From contig NZ_FOKM01000001.1 of NCBI RefSeq assembly GCF_900111905.1, forward strand, positions 620,001-684,000: a stretch of 64,000 bases of DNA, in the 5' to 3' direction. A model generated the notes under the pieces. The model was given only the letters and a program-made list of their open reading frames with translations. It was not told where the DNA came from and did not search any database. This document shows, one piece after another, positions 35,311 to 43,099 of the stretch. Source of the DNA: Rhizobium sp. NFR07 (lineage in GTDB: Bacteria > Pseudomonadota > Alphaproteobacteria > Rhizobiales > Rhizobiaceae). Position numbers and translations under genes: made by a program. Numbering within the stretch: position 1 is the stretch's first letter; each line of letters opens with the position of its first letter.

Positions 35311-35356
35311 CAATTGCATCAATAATTTCGATTTAATTGCGATTATTGAAATTATA
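35311..35356. promoter_or_regulatory. AT-rich operator-like island A (before doxX-MFS)
   Basis: In otherwise GC-rich DNA this stretch has AATTGC, AATTTCGATTT and AATTGCGATTATTGAAATT. The TTTCGA and AATTGC elements recur in three other islands of this cluster (38616-38661, 39897-39942, 42691-42737). It is a probable promoter plus binding site for the local LysR regulator. Confidence 0.45.
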
Positions 35357-35401
35357 GAACGCGCCCGGGCGGCGGCGTGGCCGCCCGGGCGGGAAGACAG
35401 A

Positions 35402-37384
35402 TCAGACTGCCCAGCAGGAGCAGCCCAGCGCGCCGAAGAAGCCCTTGAGGTCGGCGACCGGCAGCTTCGATGTCCAGGCACCGGCATGGTCATGGCCATG
35501 CACGCCGCAATCGCTGGCGCAGCCGCAGGTCGAGATTGCCGTGCGGCGCAGCGAGCGGGCGCCGGCGCCCTCCGGTTCGCCCCAGGCCGCATAACCGCCG
35601 AATTTGCGGACCGGAGACCAGTCGGGCATCGCCGGCGGAACGGCGTTCTCGTCGAGCGCCCTGAAGTCACCCGCGCCATAGACGATCTTGCCGCCGACCA
35701 TGGTCAGTTCCGAGACGAGGAACGAGATCTCGTCCTCGGCGCATGAGAAGAAATCCTTGTCCGGCACGACGAGATCGGCGAACTGGCCCTTTTCGATGCG
35801 GCCCTTCTTGCCTTCCTCGTTGGAGAACCACGTGACCTTTTCCGTCCACATCCTGAGCGCCGTCTCGCGGTCCAGGCAATTGGCGCGCGGATAGAGCTGC
35901 ATGCCGCCGACGGTTTTTCCGGTCACCATCCAGGAGAGCGATACCCACGGATTATACGAGGCGACGCGGGTCGCATCCGTACCGGCCGAGACGTTGACGC
36001 CCTTGTCGAGCATGCGGCGGATCGGCGGCGTCGCTTCCGCCACCCCGTGGCCGTAGCGCTCGACGAAATATTCGCCCTGGTAGGCCATGCGATGCTGGGT
36101 GGCGATACCGCCGCCAAGCGCCGCGATACGGTCGATCGAGCGCTCGGAAATGGTTTCCGCATGGTCGAAGAACCAGTTCAGGCCCTCGAGCGGAATGTCC
36201 TTGTTGACCGTCTCGAACACATCGAGCGAGCGGGAGATCGTCTCGTCATAGGTGGCATGCATGCGCCAGGGCCAGCGGTTTTCGGCCAGGACCCGCACGA
36301 CCTCTTCCAGTTCGCCTTCCATCTCCGGGCCCATTTCAGGGCGCGGCTGGCGGAAATCCTCGAAATCGGCGGCGGAGAATACCAGCATCTCGCCAGCGCC
36401 ATTGTGCCGGAAATAGTCGTTGCCCTGCTTGTACTTCACCGACTGCGTCCAGTTGAGAAAGTCCTCCTTCTCTTCCTTCGGCTTCTGGGTGAACAGATTG
36501 TAGGCAAGGCGAACGGTGAGCAGGTTTTCGTCCGAAAGCTTCTGGATGACCTGGTAGTCGTCCGGATAGTTCTGGTTCCCGCCGCCGGCGTCGATCACGC
36601 CGGTAATGCCCAGACGATTGAGTTCGCGCATGAAATGGCGGGTGGAGTTGACCTGGTAATCGAAGGGCAGTTTCGGCCCCTTGGCGAGGGTCGAATAGAG
36701 GATGCCGGCATTCGGCTTGGCGAGAAGCATGCCGGTCGGATTTCCATTGACATCGCGGGTGATCTCGCCGCCCGGCGGGTTCGGCGTGTCGCGGGTATAG
36801 CCGACGGCGCGCAGGGCGGCTCCGTTCAGCAGCGCACGATCATAAAGATGCAGCAGGAAGACCGGCGTGTCGGGCGCAACCGCGTTGATCTCCTCGATCG
36901 TCGGCAGGCGCTTTTCGGCAAACTGATGTTCGGTAAAGCCGCCGACGACGCGGACCCATTGCGGTGCGGGCGTGATCGCGACCTGCCGTTTCAGCATGTC
37001 CATCGCGTCGGCAAGCGAGCGCACACCGTCCCAGCGCAGTTCCATATTGTAGTTCAGGCCGCCGCGGACGACATGGGTGTGGTTGTCGATGAGGCCCGGC
37101 AGGACGCGCTTGCCCTTGAGGTCGACGATCTTCGTATCCGGGCCGGCAAGACGCATGATCTCGTTGTCGGACCCGACCTCCAGGAACAGGCCGTCCCTGA
37201 TGGCGATTGCCGTGGCATTGGGGTTGGCGCGGTCGAGCGTGGTGACGCGGCCGTTGTGAAGGATGGTGTCGGGATGCATGGTGGCGGCTCCGGTTCTAAC
37301 GGGATCGGCAGCGCGGGCCGACGAGAAGAGCGAGGGAAAGGCGAGGCTGGACGCCGCGCCGAGAAGGGTTCTACGTGTCGGCAT
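35402..37384 (-). CDS. Exported amidohydrolase (YtcJ-like) with Cys/His-rich C-terminus
   Basis: A 660-residue amidohydrolase_3 protein from ATG 37384, with AGAGGAGAGAAG upstream and overlapping the XapX stop. An N-terminal MPTRRTLLGAASSLAFPSLF signal with twin arginines suggests Tat export. The YtcJ-like TIM-barrel enzyme follows: LPGLIDNHTHVVRGGLNYN (metal His pair), GVIDAGGGNQNYPDDY, MHATYDETISRSLDVFE, WFFDHAETISERSI and SAGTDATRVASYNPW (metal Asp). The last 55 residues hold STCGCASDCGVHGHDHAG and LGCSCWAV, a cluster of six Cys and three His that could bind metal. Family members hydrolyse amides or esters; the substrate here is unknown. The operon context points to xenobiotic or aromatic chemistry. 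Confidence 0.88.
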   Translation of the reverse strand: MPTRRTLLGAASSLAFPSLFSSARAADPVRTGAATMHPDTILHNGRVTTLDRANPNATAIAIRDGLFLEVGSDNEIMRLAGPDTKIVDLKGKRVLPGLIDNHTHVVRGGLNYNMELRWDGVRSLADAMDMLKRQVAITPAPQWVRVVGGFTEHQFAEKRLPTIEEINAVAPDTPVFLLHLYDRALLNGAALRAVGYTRDTPNPPGGEITRDVNGNPTGMLLAKPNAGILYSTLAKGPKLPFDYQVNSTRHFMRELNRLGITGVIDAGGGNQNYPDDYQVIQKLSDENLLTVRLAYNLFTQKPKEEKEDFLNWTQSVKYKQGNDYFRHNGAGEMLVFSAADFEDFRQPRPEMGPEMEGELEEVVRVLAENRWPWRMHATYDETISRSLDVFETVNKDIPLEGLNWFFDHAETISERSIDRIAALGGGIATQHRMAYQGEYFVERYGHGVAEATPPIRRMLDKGVNVSAGTDATRVASYNPWVSLSWMVTGKTVGGMQLYPRANCLDRETALRMWTEKVTWFSNEEGKKGRIEKGQFADLVVPDKDFFSCAEDEISFLVSELTMVGGKIVYGAGDFRALDENAVPPAMPDWSPVRKFGGYAAWGEPEGAGARSLRRTAISTCGCASDCGVHGHDHAGAWTSKLPVADLKGFFGALGCSCWAV

Positions 37385-37674
37385 CAGCTTCTCTCCTCTG
37401 TAGATGCGCTCTGGCTGCGGGCCAGATCGGCGGTCCGTTCACTGCCCTTGGGCAGATGGCCGAACATGTGCGGCTTGATCTGGTTGATCCACGAGATTGC
37501 TGCAGGCTCCTTGCTGCACAGGGTTTTCGCGAGCGGAATGATCTGCTCGCCGACCAGAATGCCGAGCAGGCCGACCAGCGCGATGACCGGCGGGGCGGGA
37601 GAGCGGACGTTCAGCAGGCTGTAGACGATGCCGACCAGCAGGCCTGCACCGAGAGACATCAGATAGATTTTCAT
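37384..37674 (-). CDS. XapX (DUF1427) domain membrane protein
   Basis: A 96-residue protein from ATG 37674 (MKIYLMSLGA) with GGAGG upstream. Two hydrophobic helices with the motif LGAGLLVGIVYSLLNVRSPAPPVIALVGLLGILVGEQ are the XapX domain (DUF1427), named for its presence in xanthosine operons; function unknown. The C-terminal tail is longer than usual and charged. It overlaps the amidohydrolase start by one base (TGATG) and follows the isochorismatase-fold gene by 67 bases, so it is part of one operon. Confidence 0.85.
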   Translation of the reverse strand: MKIYLMSLGAGLLVGIVYSLLNVRSPAPPVIALVGLLGILVGEQIIPLAKTLCSKEPAAISWINQIKPHMFGHLPKGSERTADLARSQSASTEERS

Positions 37675-37741
37675 GGGGTTGTCCTCCACGGTTAAGAAAG
37701 GACCGCTCCGACGGGGTTCTCGGAGCGGTCTGGTCAGGCCC

Positions 37742-38431
37742 TTACTTGGCGGGGTTCGGGCCGATGCGCTTGCCATGGCTGACGCGCTCTGTTGCCTTGT
37801 GGACGTGGGTGTAGGCATAATCGATGCCCATGCCGTAGGCGCCGGAATGTTCCTTCACCAGCGTGGTGACAGCATCGTAGGTTTCCCGGCGGGCCCAGTC
37901 GCGCTGCCATTCCAAGAGAACCTGCTGCCACGTGACCGGGATCACGCCGGCCTGCACCATGCGGTCCATCGCGTATTTATGGGCGTCGGACGACGTGCCG
38001 CCGGAGGCGTCGGCGACCATGTAGATCTCATATTCCGGAACGTCATGGAGAGCCGAGAGCGCGAACGTGGTGTTGCAGACTTCGGTCCACAGGCCGGAGA
38101 CGACGATCTTCTTGCGGCCGTCGGCGGCGTTCTTCGCAAGCGCGTCGCGGACGTTCTGGTCGTCCCAGGAGTTCATCGAGCTGCGTTCGAGGATGTCATT
38201 TTCCGGATAGACGGCGAGAAGTTCCGGGAAGGTGTTGCCGGAGAAGCTTTCGGTCTCGACGGTGGTGATCGTGGTCGGGATGTTGAAGATCCTGGCAGCC
38301 TTGGCGAGACCGACGACATTGTTCTTCAGGGTCTGACGGTCGATCGACTGGACGCCGAATGCCATCTGAGGCTGCTGGTCGATGAAGATGAGCTGGCTGT
38401 TTGCCGGGGTCAGGACTTCGAGCTTGGACAT
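37742..38431 (-). CDS. Isochorismatase-fold hydrolase (YcaC-like)
   Basis: A 229-residue protein from ATG 38431 (MSKLEVLTPA), with GAGGAA upstream; the frame is open 45 codons earlier without signals. The cysteine-hydrolase triad can be seen: Asp in IFIDQQPQM (about 18), Lys-like region near ILERSSMNSWDDQN and nucleophile Cys in SGLWTEVCNTTFAL (about 118). Close to the YcaC group, whose natural substrate is unknown. It is the first gene of the minus-strand operon leading to XapX and the amidohydrolase. An AT-rich operator-like island (38616-38661) lies upstream. Confidence 0.9.
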   Translation of the reverse strand: MSKLEVLTPANSQLIFIDQQPQMAFGVQSIDRQTLKNNVVGLAKAARIFNIPTTITTVETESFSGNTFPELLAVYPENDILERSSMNSWDDQNVRDALAKNAADGRKKIVVSGLWTEVCNTTFALSALHDVPEYEIYMVADASGGTSSDAHKYAMDRMVQAGVIPVTWQQVLLEWQRDWARRETYDAVTTLVKEHSGAYGMGIDYAYTHVHKATERVSHGKRIGPNPAK

Positions 38432-38615
38432 GGTCAATTCCTCTTCGTTTGTTGGACCGCCTCTGCGGTGTCTGGAATGGGCAGCAGCGGTCGATCGGAC
38501 GCCGTGGCACGACGCTCGTTCTGCAATCCTTGGAGTGTTCCCGGTTCCTTGAGGGGAGCCGTTCACTCGTTGTCTTGGCTGCTGAAGGGAAATCTAACGC
38601 AGTGGCTTATGGCGC

Positions 38616-38661
38616 GGAATTGCAATATTAATTGAGATTGAATTTCGATATTGGCAACAAT
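38616..38661. promoter_or_regulatory. AT-rich operator-like island B (before YcaC-like operon)
   Basis: Contains GAATTGCAATATTA, with the palindrome ATTGCAAT, followed by GAATTTCGATATTGGCAACAAT. The palindrome is repeated in island C next to the LysR gene, supporting a shared regulator. About 190 bases upstream of the YcaC-like start. Confidence 0.5.
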
Positions 38662-38896
38662 CAGCAACGAGCCCGCTGTTTCCTTTTCGGAAGCGCTTGC
38701 CGCTCCCATATTGTGAGAGGTTTTCGCGCTAAGTGCGTGCCGGGCCTTGTGAATTCGCCAAATCTGTAGTTGCCATCGCCCTGAAAGCTCACATAGTCCA
38801 TCACTACGGCCGTTCGCGCAGGACGCACTGAAGCGCCGCGATCAAAGGATCGCGACGCTCCGAATTCATCTTCCCGCAAAAATTTCACGCCGGAGG

Positions 38897-39829
38897 TCAG
38901 GCTGCCAGCGGCACGAGATTGGCCTCGATCTCATCGCGGAAATCCTCGTATCGGCTCGGGAGCTTGAGCGCCTCGCCGAGATGCGCGGTATCCTCGTCCC
39001 GGTTGAAGCCCGGCTCGTTCGTAGCCACCTCGAACAGCACGCCCCCGGGCGTGCGGAAATAGATTGCCCAGAAATAGTCCCGGTCGATGACCGGCGTAAC
39101 TTGGTAGCCGGTATCCATCAGCGCCTTGCGCACCTCGAGCTGCTTCTCTCGATTGTCGACGGCAAAGGCGATATGATGGACCGAACCGGCCCCCTGACGG
39201 GCGAAAGGCGTCTTCGGCAGCGCTACGAGATCAATCGTATCTGCCCCGTTGCCGCCCGGAATGATGAAGCGGGTGACGTCGCCCTCCTTTTCGGCGCGCT
39301 CATAGCCCATGAAGCCGAGCAGCTCCTCGGTAGCCGCCGTATCGTGCAGGTTGAAGCGGGCGCCGGCGAAACCGCGAATGGCGGCATCGCCCGGGATGCC
39401 GTCGGCGAGCCATGGCGCGCGGCTGTCGTCGGCCGTTTCGATCAGCGCAAGGCTGTCTCCGTCTGGTCCCATAAAGCGAAGCCGTTTGGCGCCGAATACG
39501 GTATCGATCTCCAGTCCGTTGACACCCTGGGCAGTGAAGCGGTCCTGCCAGAACTTCAGCGAACCGGCCGGCACGGAGAACTGCGTTTCGCCGACTTCAC
39601 CGACCCCGGGACGACCCAGCATCATGTTCGGGAACGGGAAGTAGGTCATGACCGTCCCGGCCGAACCATTCTCATCGCCATAATACAGGTGATAGACGCT
39701 CGGGTCGTCGAAATTGACCGTCTGCTTGACGCGGCGCAGGCCCAGCGTGTCGGTGAAGAAACGGTTGTTCTGCCGCGCATCAGATGCCATGGAGGTCACG
39801 TGATGCAGTCCCTTGATATCCTTGATCAT
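38897..39829 (-). CDS. Two-domain VOC ring-cleaving dioxygenase (MhqO-like)
   Basis: A 310-residue protein from ATG 39829 (MIKDIKGLHH); an ATG eight codons upstream is possible. Two glyoxalase/VOC modules (about 5-130 and 150-285) carry the metal ligands: His in KGLHHVTSMA, His in SVHHIAFAVD and Glu in GGVLFEVATNEPGF. This is the MhqO/MhqA/YkcA type, linked to hydroquinone-inducible detoxification in Bacillus. It probably opens or conjugates a hydroquinone or catechol in the cytosol. It diverges from the LysR gene with about 117 bases between, including operator-like island C. Confidence 0.9.
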   Translation of the reverse strand: MIKDIKGLHHVTSMASDARQNNRFFTDTLGLRRVKQTVNFDDPSVYHLYYGDENGSAGTVMTYFPFPNMMLGRPGVGEVGETQFSVPAGSLKFWQDRFTAQGVNGLEIDTVFGAKRLRFMGPDGDSLALIETADDSRAPWLADGIPGDAAIRGFAGARFNLHDTAATEELLGFMGYERAEKEGDVTRFIIPGGNGADTIDLVALPKTPFARQGAGSVHHIAFAVDNREKQLEVRKALMDTGYQVTPVIDRDYFWAIYFRTPGGVLFEVATNEPGFNRDEDTAHLGEALKLPSRYEDFRDEIEANLVPLAA

Positions 39830-39896
39830 GTCGATGCCTTTCAATTGAACCATGTTTCATGTGTTGGTATGAAGATAATCCCGTTGATCAGCGCCG

Positions 39897-39942
39897 ATAA
39901 TTGCAATATTTCTCGCGACTGAATTGCATTTTTCGAAACAAT
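39897..39942. promoter_or_regulatory. AT-rich LysR-box-like island C (divergent dioxygenase/LysR)
   Basis: ATAATTGCAATATTTC and GAATTGCATTTTTCGAAACAAT lie just before the LysR start. The palindrome ATTGCAAT and the TTTCGA element match islands A, B and D. This is the natural autoregulatory site of the LysR protein. Confidence 0.5.
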
Positions 39943-39946
39943 CACG

Positions 39947-40846
39947 ATGAACGATTACAAAGCTCTCAGAATCTTCCTGCTCGCTGCCGAAAAGCGGAAT
40001 TTTGCTCAGGTGGCCCGCGAGCTCGACATGACGCCCGCGGCTGTCACGCGTGCGATTGCCGCACTTGAGACCGAACTGGGCGTGCAACTCTTCGTGCGCA
40101 CCACGCGGCAGGTTTCCCTCACCACCGATGGTGCGATCTTCGCCGCGCAGGTTCAGCCGGCGGTGAAGACGCTCGAAGAGGCAAGACGGGATGTGATGAA
40201 TGCCCATAAGGGCGATGAGGGGCGACTGCGGATCAGCGCGCCGACATGGTTCGGCAAGGCCGTGCTTCCGCCGATTCTCGCCGGCTTCAAGGAACGCTAT
40301 CCGAAGATGAGCTTCGAGATCTCGCTGTCGGATGGATTGGTGAACATCGTCGATGACGATTACGATCTGGCGATCCGCATCTCGTCGCAGCCTTCGGACA
40401 AGTTCACGATCTGGCGCAAGATCCGGGTGGTGCCGCGCATCCTCGTCGCCGCGCCGGGAAGCCGGTTCGTATCCATGCAGCACCCGAACGAGCTGACGCC
40501 CGACGACTGCCTCGCCTATAGCGGCGAAAGCCGGCGGGAGAACTGGGTTCTGTCGGACGGCGGATCGAGCATGACGATTTCGGCCGGACGGGCCTTCAGC
40601 GCCAATAATGGCGAAGTGCTGGCCGACATGGCCGCGAGCGGCGCGGGCGTTGCCATGCTACCCGGGTTCCATATTTCCGAGCACCTGCATACCGGGCGCC
40701 TGGTTCATGTCTTTAAGGGTTGGGCGCCGCCGGACTTGTGGCTGACCCTATACTATCCGCCCTATCAGGCCCTGCCGCCCCGGATCGCCTCCTTCTCCAA
40801 GTTCTTTGAAGAACAGGTTCCGGCGCACATGGTCATGCTGGATTGA
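39947..40846 (+). CDS. LysR family transcriptional regulator of the detoxification cluster
   Basis: A 299-residue protein from ATG 39947. The winged-helix domain (AAEKRNFAQVARELDMTPAAVTRAIAALE, about 12-40) and the PBP2_CrgA-like effector domain (about 88-292: GRLRISAPTWFGKAVLPPIL, DDDYDLAIRI) are complete. The CrgA-like subgroup often controls divergent aldehyde/quinone detoxification genes. It diverges from the ring-cleaving dioxygenase and probably also controls the YcaC-like operon, doxX-MFS and the chloroperoxidase-like gene, whose upstream islands share its binding-site elements. The effector is probably an aromatic electrophile (inference). Confidence 0.92.
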   Translation: MNDYKALRIFLLAAEKRNFAQVARELDMTPAAVTRAIAALETELGVQLFVRTTRQVSLTTDGAIFAAQVQPAVKTLEEARRDVMNAHKGDEGRLRISAPTWFGKAVLPPILAGFKERYPKMSFEISLSDGLVNIVDDDYDLAIRISSQPSDKFTIWRKIRVVPRILVAAPGSRFVSMQHPNELTPDDCLAYSGESRRENWVLSDGGSSMTISAGRAFSANNGEVLADMAASGAGVAMLPGFHISEHLHTGRLVHVFKGWAPPDLWLTLYYPPYQALPPRIASFSKFFEEQVPAHMVMLD

Positions 40847-40867
40847 AGCGCGATCCGGCCGGCCGCG

Positions 40868-41545
40868 TCAGCCCGCCTGCCCTGCTTTGATCCGTTCGGC
40901 GACAAACGCCTGCAACTGCCAGAGGTTTCGGTCGCGGATCCCCTCCGCTTCGAGGTCGACAATCGTGTTGCGCAGATATTGCGCGCACGATCCGCCCTCC
41001 CCGCAGGCTTTGGCGATCAGGGTCGCAGTGATTTCCGTCGACAATGGCGCGGTGAGGCCGGATCGCCGGGTGCTTGCCCAGAACGTCAGGGCCCGTTTCG
41101 GGCCTTCAGCTGTCTGAACCCGGACCCAGCGCACCATGTCAGCAACTTCGTGGTACTTGATCTCGCGCGCAACGAGCGCACGCAGATCTTGGCGGCGGCG
41201 CTTCCCTGATAATTGGAGCAGGACGCCGTCACATCGTCCACCACGCTCGAGCGCCATCATCAGGCCGGGCTGCTCGCTGGTCGCCCGCCAGCGTTCGATC
41301 TTCAACGAAAACGAGCGATGCCAGCCGTAAGCCGTCGCGCGCATTCGGGCCGCCGGCTCGAATTCGGGATTCCAGATCAGCGATCCATAGGCGAAGACCC
41401 GGACCGGCTCGCTGCCCGCTTCCTGCTCTATTCTATCGACGAGAAGCTCAAGTTCCGCATCTGATAGCGGCGTCCAGCCCGGCTCCGGGCCATCGTCTTG
41501 AACGTCACGCAACGTCAGGGCAACAAGCTCGGGGGTCAGCAGCAT
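40868..41545 (-). CDS. chaC: ChaC-like glutathione-specific gamma-glutamylcyclotransferase
   Basis: A 225-residue protein if started at ATG 41545 (MLLTPELVAL), eight bases after GGAAG; ATG 41554 sits directly on that site and is less likely. The signature RVFAYGSLIWNPEF (about 50-62) is the gamma-glutamylcyclotransferase phosphate/glutamyl-binding loop, followed by GWHRSFSLKI and the variable region with Glu residues near EREIKYHEV. ChaC splits glutathione into 5-oxoproline and Cys-Gly in the cytosol. Convergent with the LysR gene, 21 bases apart. In this neighbourhood it may process glutathione conjugates (inference). Confidence 0.9.
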   Translation of the reverse strand: MLLTPELVALTLRDVQDDGPEPGWTPLSDAELELLVDRIEQEAGSEPVRVFAYGSLIWNPEFEPAARMRATAYGWHRSFSLKIERWRATSEQPGLMMALERGGRCDGVLLQLSGKRRRQDLRALVAREIKYHEVADMVRWVRVQTAEGPKRALTFWASTRRSGLTAPLSTEITATLIAKACGEGGSCAQYLRNTIVDLEAEGIRDRNLWQLQAFVAERIKAGQAG

Positions 41546-41625
41546 TATCGTCATCTTCCGAAGTTAGGCACGAATGGCAAAGGATCGGAGCCGCGGTCGC
41601 TCTCGCGTCGCGGCTCCGGGATTGG

Positions 41626-42603
41626 TCAGGACTGGACGAAGGCCAGCAGATCGGCGTTCAGCACGTCGGCGTTCACCGTCAGCATGCCATGCGAGAAGCC
41701 CGGATAGGTCTTGAGCTGGCCGTTCTTCAGAAGCTTGGCCGATTTCAGCGCCGAGTCGGCGATCGGCACGATCTGGTCGTCTTCGCCATGCAGGACGAGC
41801 GTCGGGACGGTGATTGCCTTCAGGTCCTCGGTCTGGTCGGTCTCCGAGAAGGCCTTGATGCCGTCGTAATGGGCCTTTGCGCCGCCCATCATGCCCTGAC
41901 GCCACCAATTCTGGATAACGCCTTCCTGTATGTTGGCGCCCTCGCGATTGAAGCCGTAGAACGGACCGGCCGGGACGTCGCGGAAGAACTGCGCGCGGTT
42001 AGCGGCAAGCGCCGAACGGAAGCCGTCAAAAACTTCGATCGGCAGGCCTTCAGGATTTGCATCCGTCTTCAGCATCAGCGGCGGGACCGCGGAGACGAGA
42101 ACCGCCTTGGCAACACGGCCGGAAGGCTGGCCGTGCTTGGCAACGTAACGGGCGACTTCGCCACCACCGGTGGAATGGCCGATATGGACGGCATTCTTCA
42201 GGTCGAGCGCTTCGACGACGGCAAAGGCGTCGGCAGCGTAATGGTCCATGTCGTGACCGTCGACAACCTGGGCGGAACGGCCATGGCCACGACGGTCATG
42301 GGCTACAACGCGAAACCCTTTCGAGAGGAAGAACAGCATCTGGGCATCCCAATCGTCCGACGACAGCGGCCAGCCGTGGTGGAAAACGATCGGCTGAGCA
42401 TCCTTCGGACCCCAGTCCTTATAGAAGATCTCGACGCCGTCCTTGGTGGTTACATATGCCATTGTCTTGGTTCCTTCGATTGAGTTTGTTGTTTGAGCAG
42501 TATCGGCTGCAAAGCTGAGAGAAGGTGAAATCGCCATGGCGACCATGGTGCCTGCTGACATCAGAGCACTCCGGCGTGTCATGGAAGTGAAAGTTTTGGT
42601 CAT
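41626..42603 (-). CDS. Alpha/beta hydrolase, non-haem chloroperoxidase-like, exported form
   Basis: A 325-residue protein from ATG 42603. The first 47 residues contain a twin-arginine signal (MTRRSALMSAGTMVAMAIS, cleavage near SFAAD). From residue 48 (MAYVTTKDGVEIFYKDWG) it matches cofactor-free chloroperoxidases/arylesterases in full: oxyanion VFHHGWPLSSDDWD, nucleophile GHSTGGGEVARYV (Ser about 145), the acid in LHGEDDQIVPI and the His in GFSHGML. An internal ATG 42462 with GAAGGA upstream could yield the usual cytosolic 278-residue enzyme, so two products are possible. Operator-like island D lies about 90-130 bases upstream. Confidence 0.88.
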   Translation of the reverse strand: MTKTFTSMTRRSALMSAGTMVAMAISPSLSFAADTAQTTNSIEGTKTMAYVTTKDGVEIFYKDWGPKDAQPIVFHHGWPLSSDDWDAQMLFFLSKGFRVVAHDRRGHGRSAQVVDGHDMDHYAADAFAVVEALDLKNAVHIGHSTGGGEVARYVAKHGQPSGRVAKAVLVSAVPPLMLKTDANPEGLPIEVFDGFRSALAANRAQFFRDVPAGPFYGFNREGANIQEGVIQNWWRQGMMGGAKAHYDGIKAFSETDQTEDLKAITVPTLVLHGEDDQIVPIADSALKSAKLLKNGQLKTYPGFSHGMLTVNADVLNADLLAFVQS

Positions 42604-43099
42604 CCCGCGTCCTGCGATTTCGTGATTGAAAATTTCAGGCGACGCTGTGTTCGTCTGACAGGAGTGATATTGCCGTCAGCCTGCCCCTCACACAATTATG
42701 GTAATTGTTTCGAATTTATTGCCACAAATGCAACAATAAGGATAAGTCGTTTCAGTTAAGCCTCACAAGGGCGGTCAGAGCCGAGCGAGACGGAGCGAAC
42801 GCTCACATCATTCCGGGTAGCCGCGGTTTCGATCAAATTGCCACCTCAGACATACGGGGGCGTTAACCGCATCCCGACGTAGCTCGCCGCACAGCAAATC
42901 AAATATGACACTTGATCATCTTAAGATTAGGTTTGGGTTGGCTGTAGAGGCGTGAGGCGGACATTCACACTCGCCCCCTGACCTCCCGGCTACTCTGTCC
43001 GGTTTGCATTTCTCGCCGGATAGAAGGCGGCCGGCCCTGATCCGGTCTTTTTACCCCCTGCCTTTCGGCAGGACGGCTTTTTAAAGGGGTATTCTTGAG
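42604..43099. promoter_or_regulatory. 496-base divergent intergenic region with AT-rich island D
   Basis: At 42691-42737 it has CACAATTATGGTAATTG, TTTCGAATTTATTGCC and ATGCAACAAT, resembling the three other islands of the detoxification cluster. The remainder up to 43056 has no convincing open frame. A terminator-like hairpin closes it at 43057-43085, directly before the next gene. Confidence 0.45.
43057..43085 (+). terminator. Terminator-like hairpin in the leader of the beta-propeller gene
   Basis: CCTGCC-TTTC-GGCAGG (43057-43072) followed by ACGGCTTTTTAAA, ending only 15 bases before the ATG at 43100. It could end a short leader RNA or act as an attenuator, or simply be a leader stem-loop. 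Confidence 0.5.

Noticed and set aside
36047..37624. A 525-codon plus-strand open frame opposite the amidohydrolase
   Set aside because: It is the mirror frame of a real GC-rich gene: no ribosome binding site, no recognisable domain, unnatural composition.
38661..38888. A 75-codon minus-strand frame between the YcaC-like and dioxygenase genes
   Set aside because: GTG start with no ribosome binding site, basic low-quality sequence and no family resemblance; more likely the non-coding leader region.
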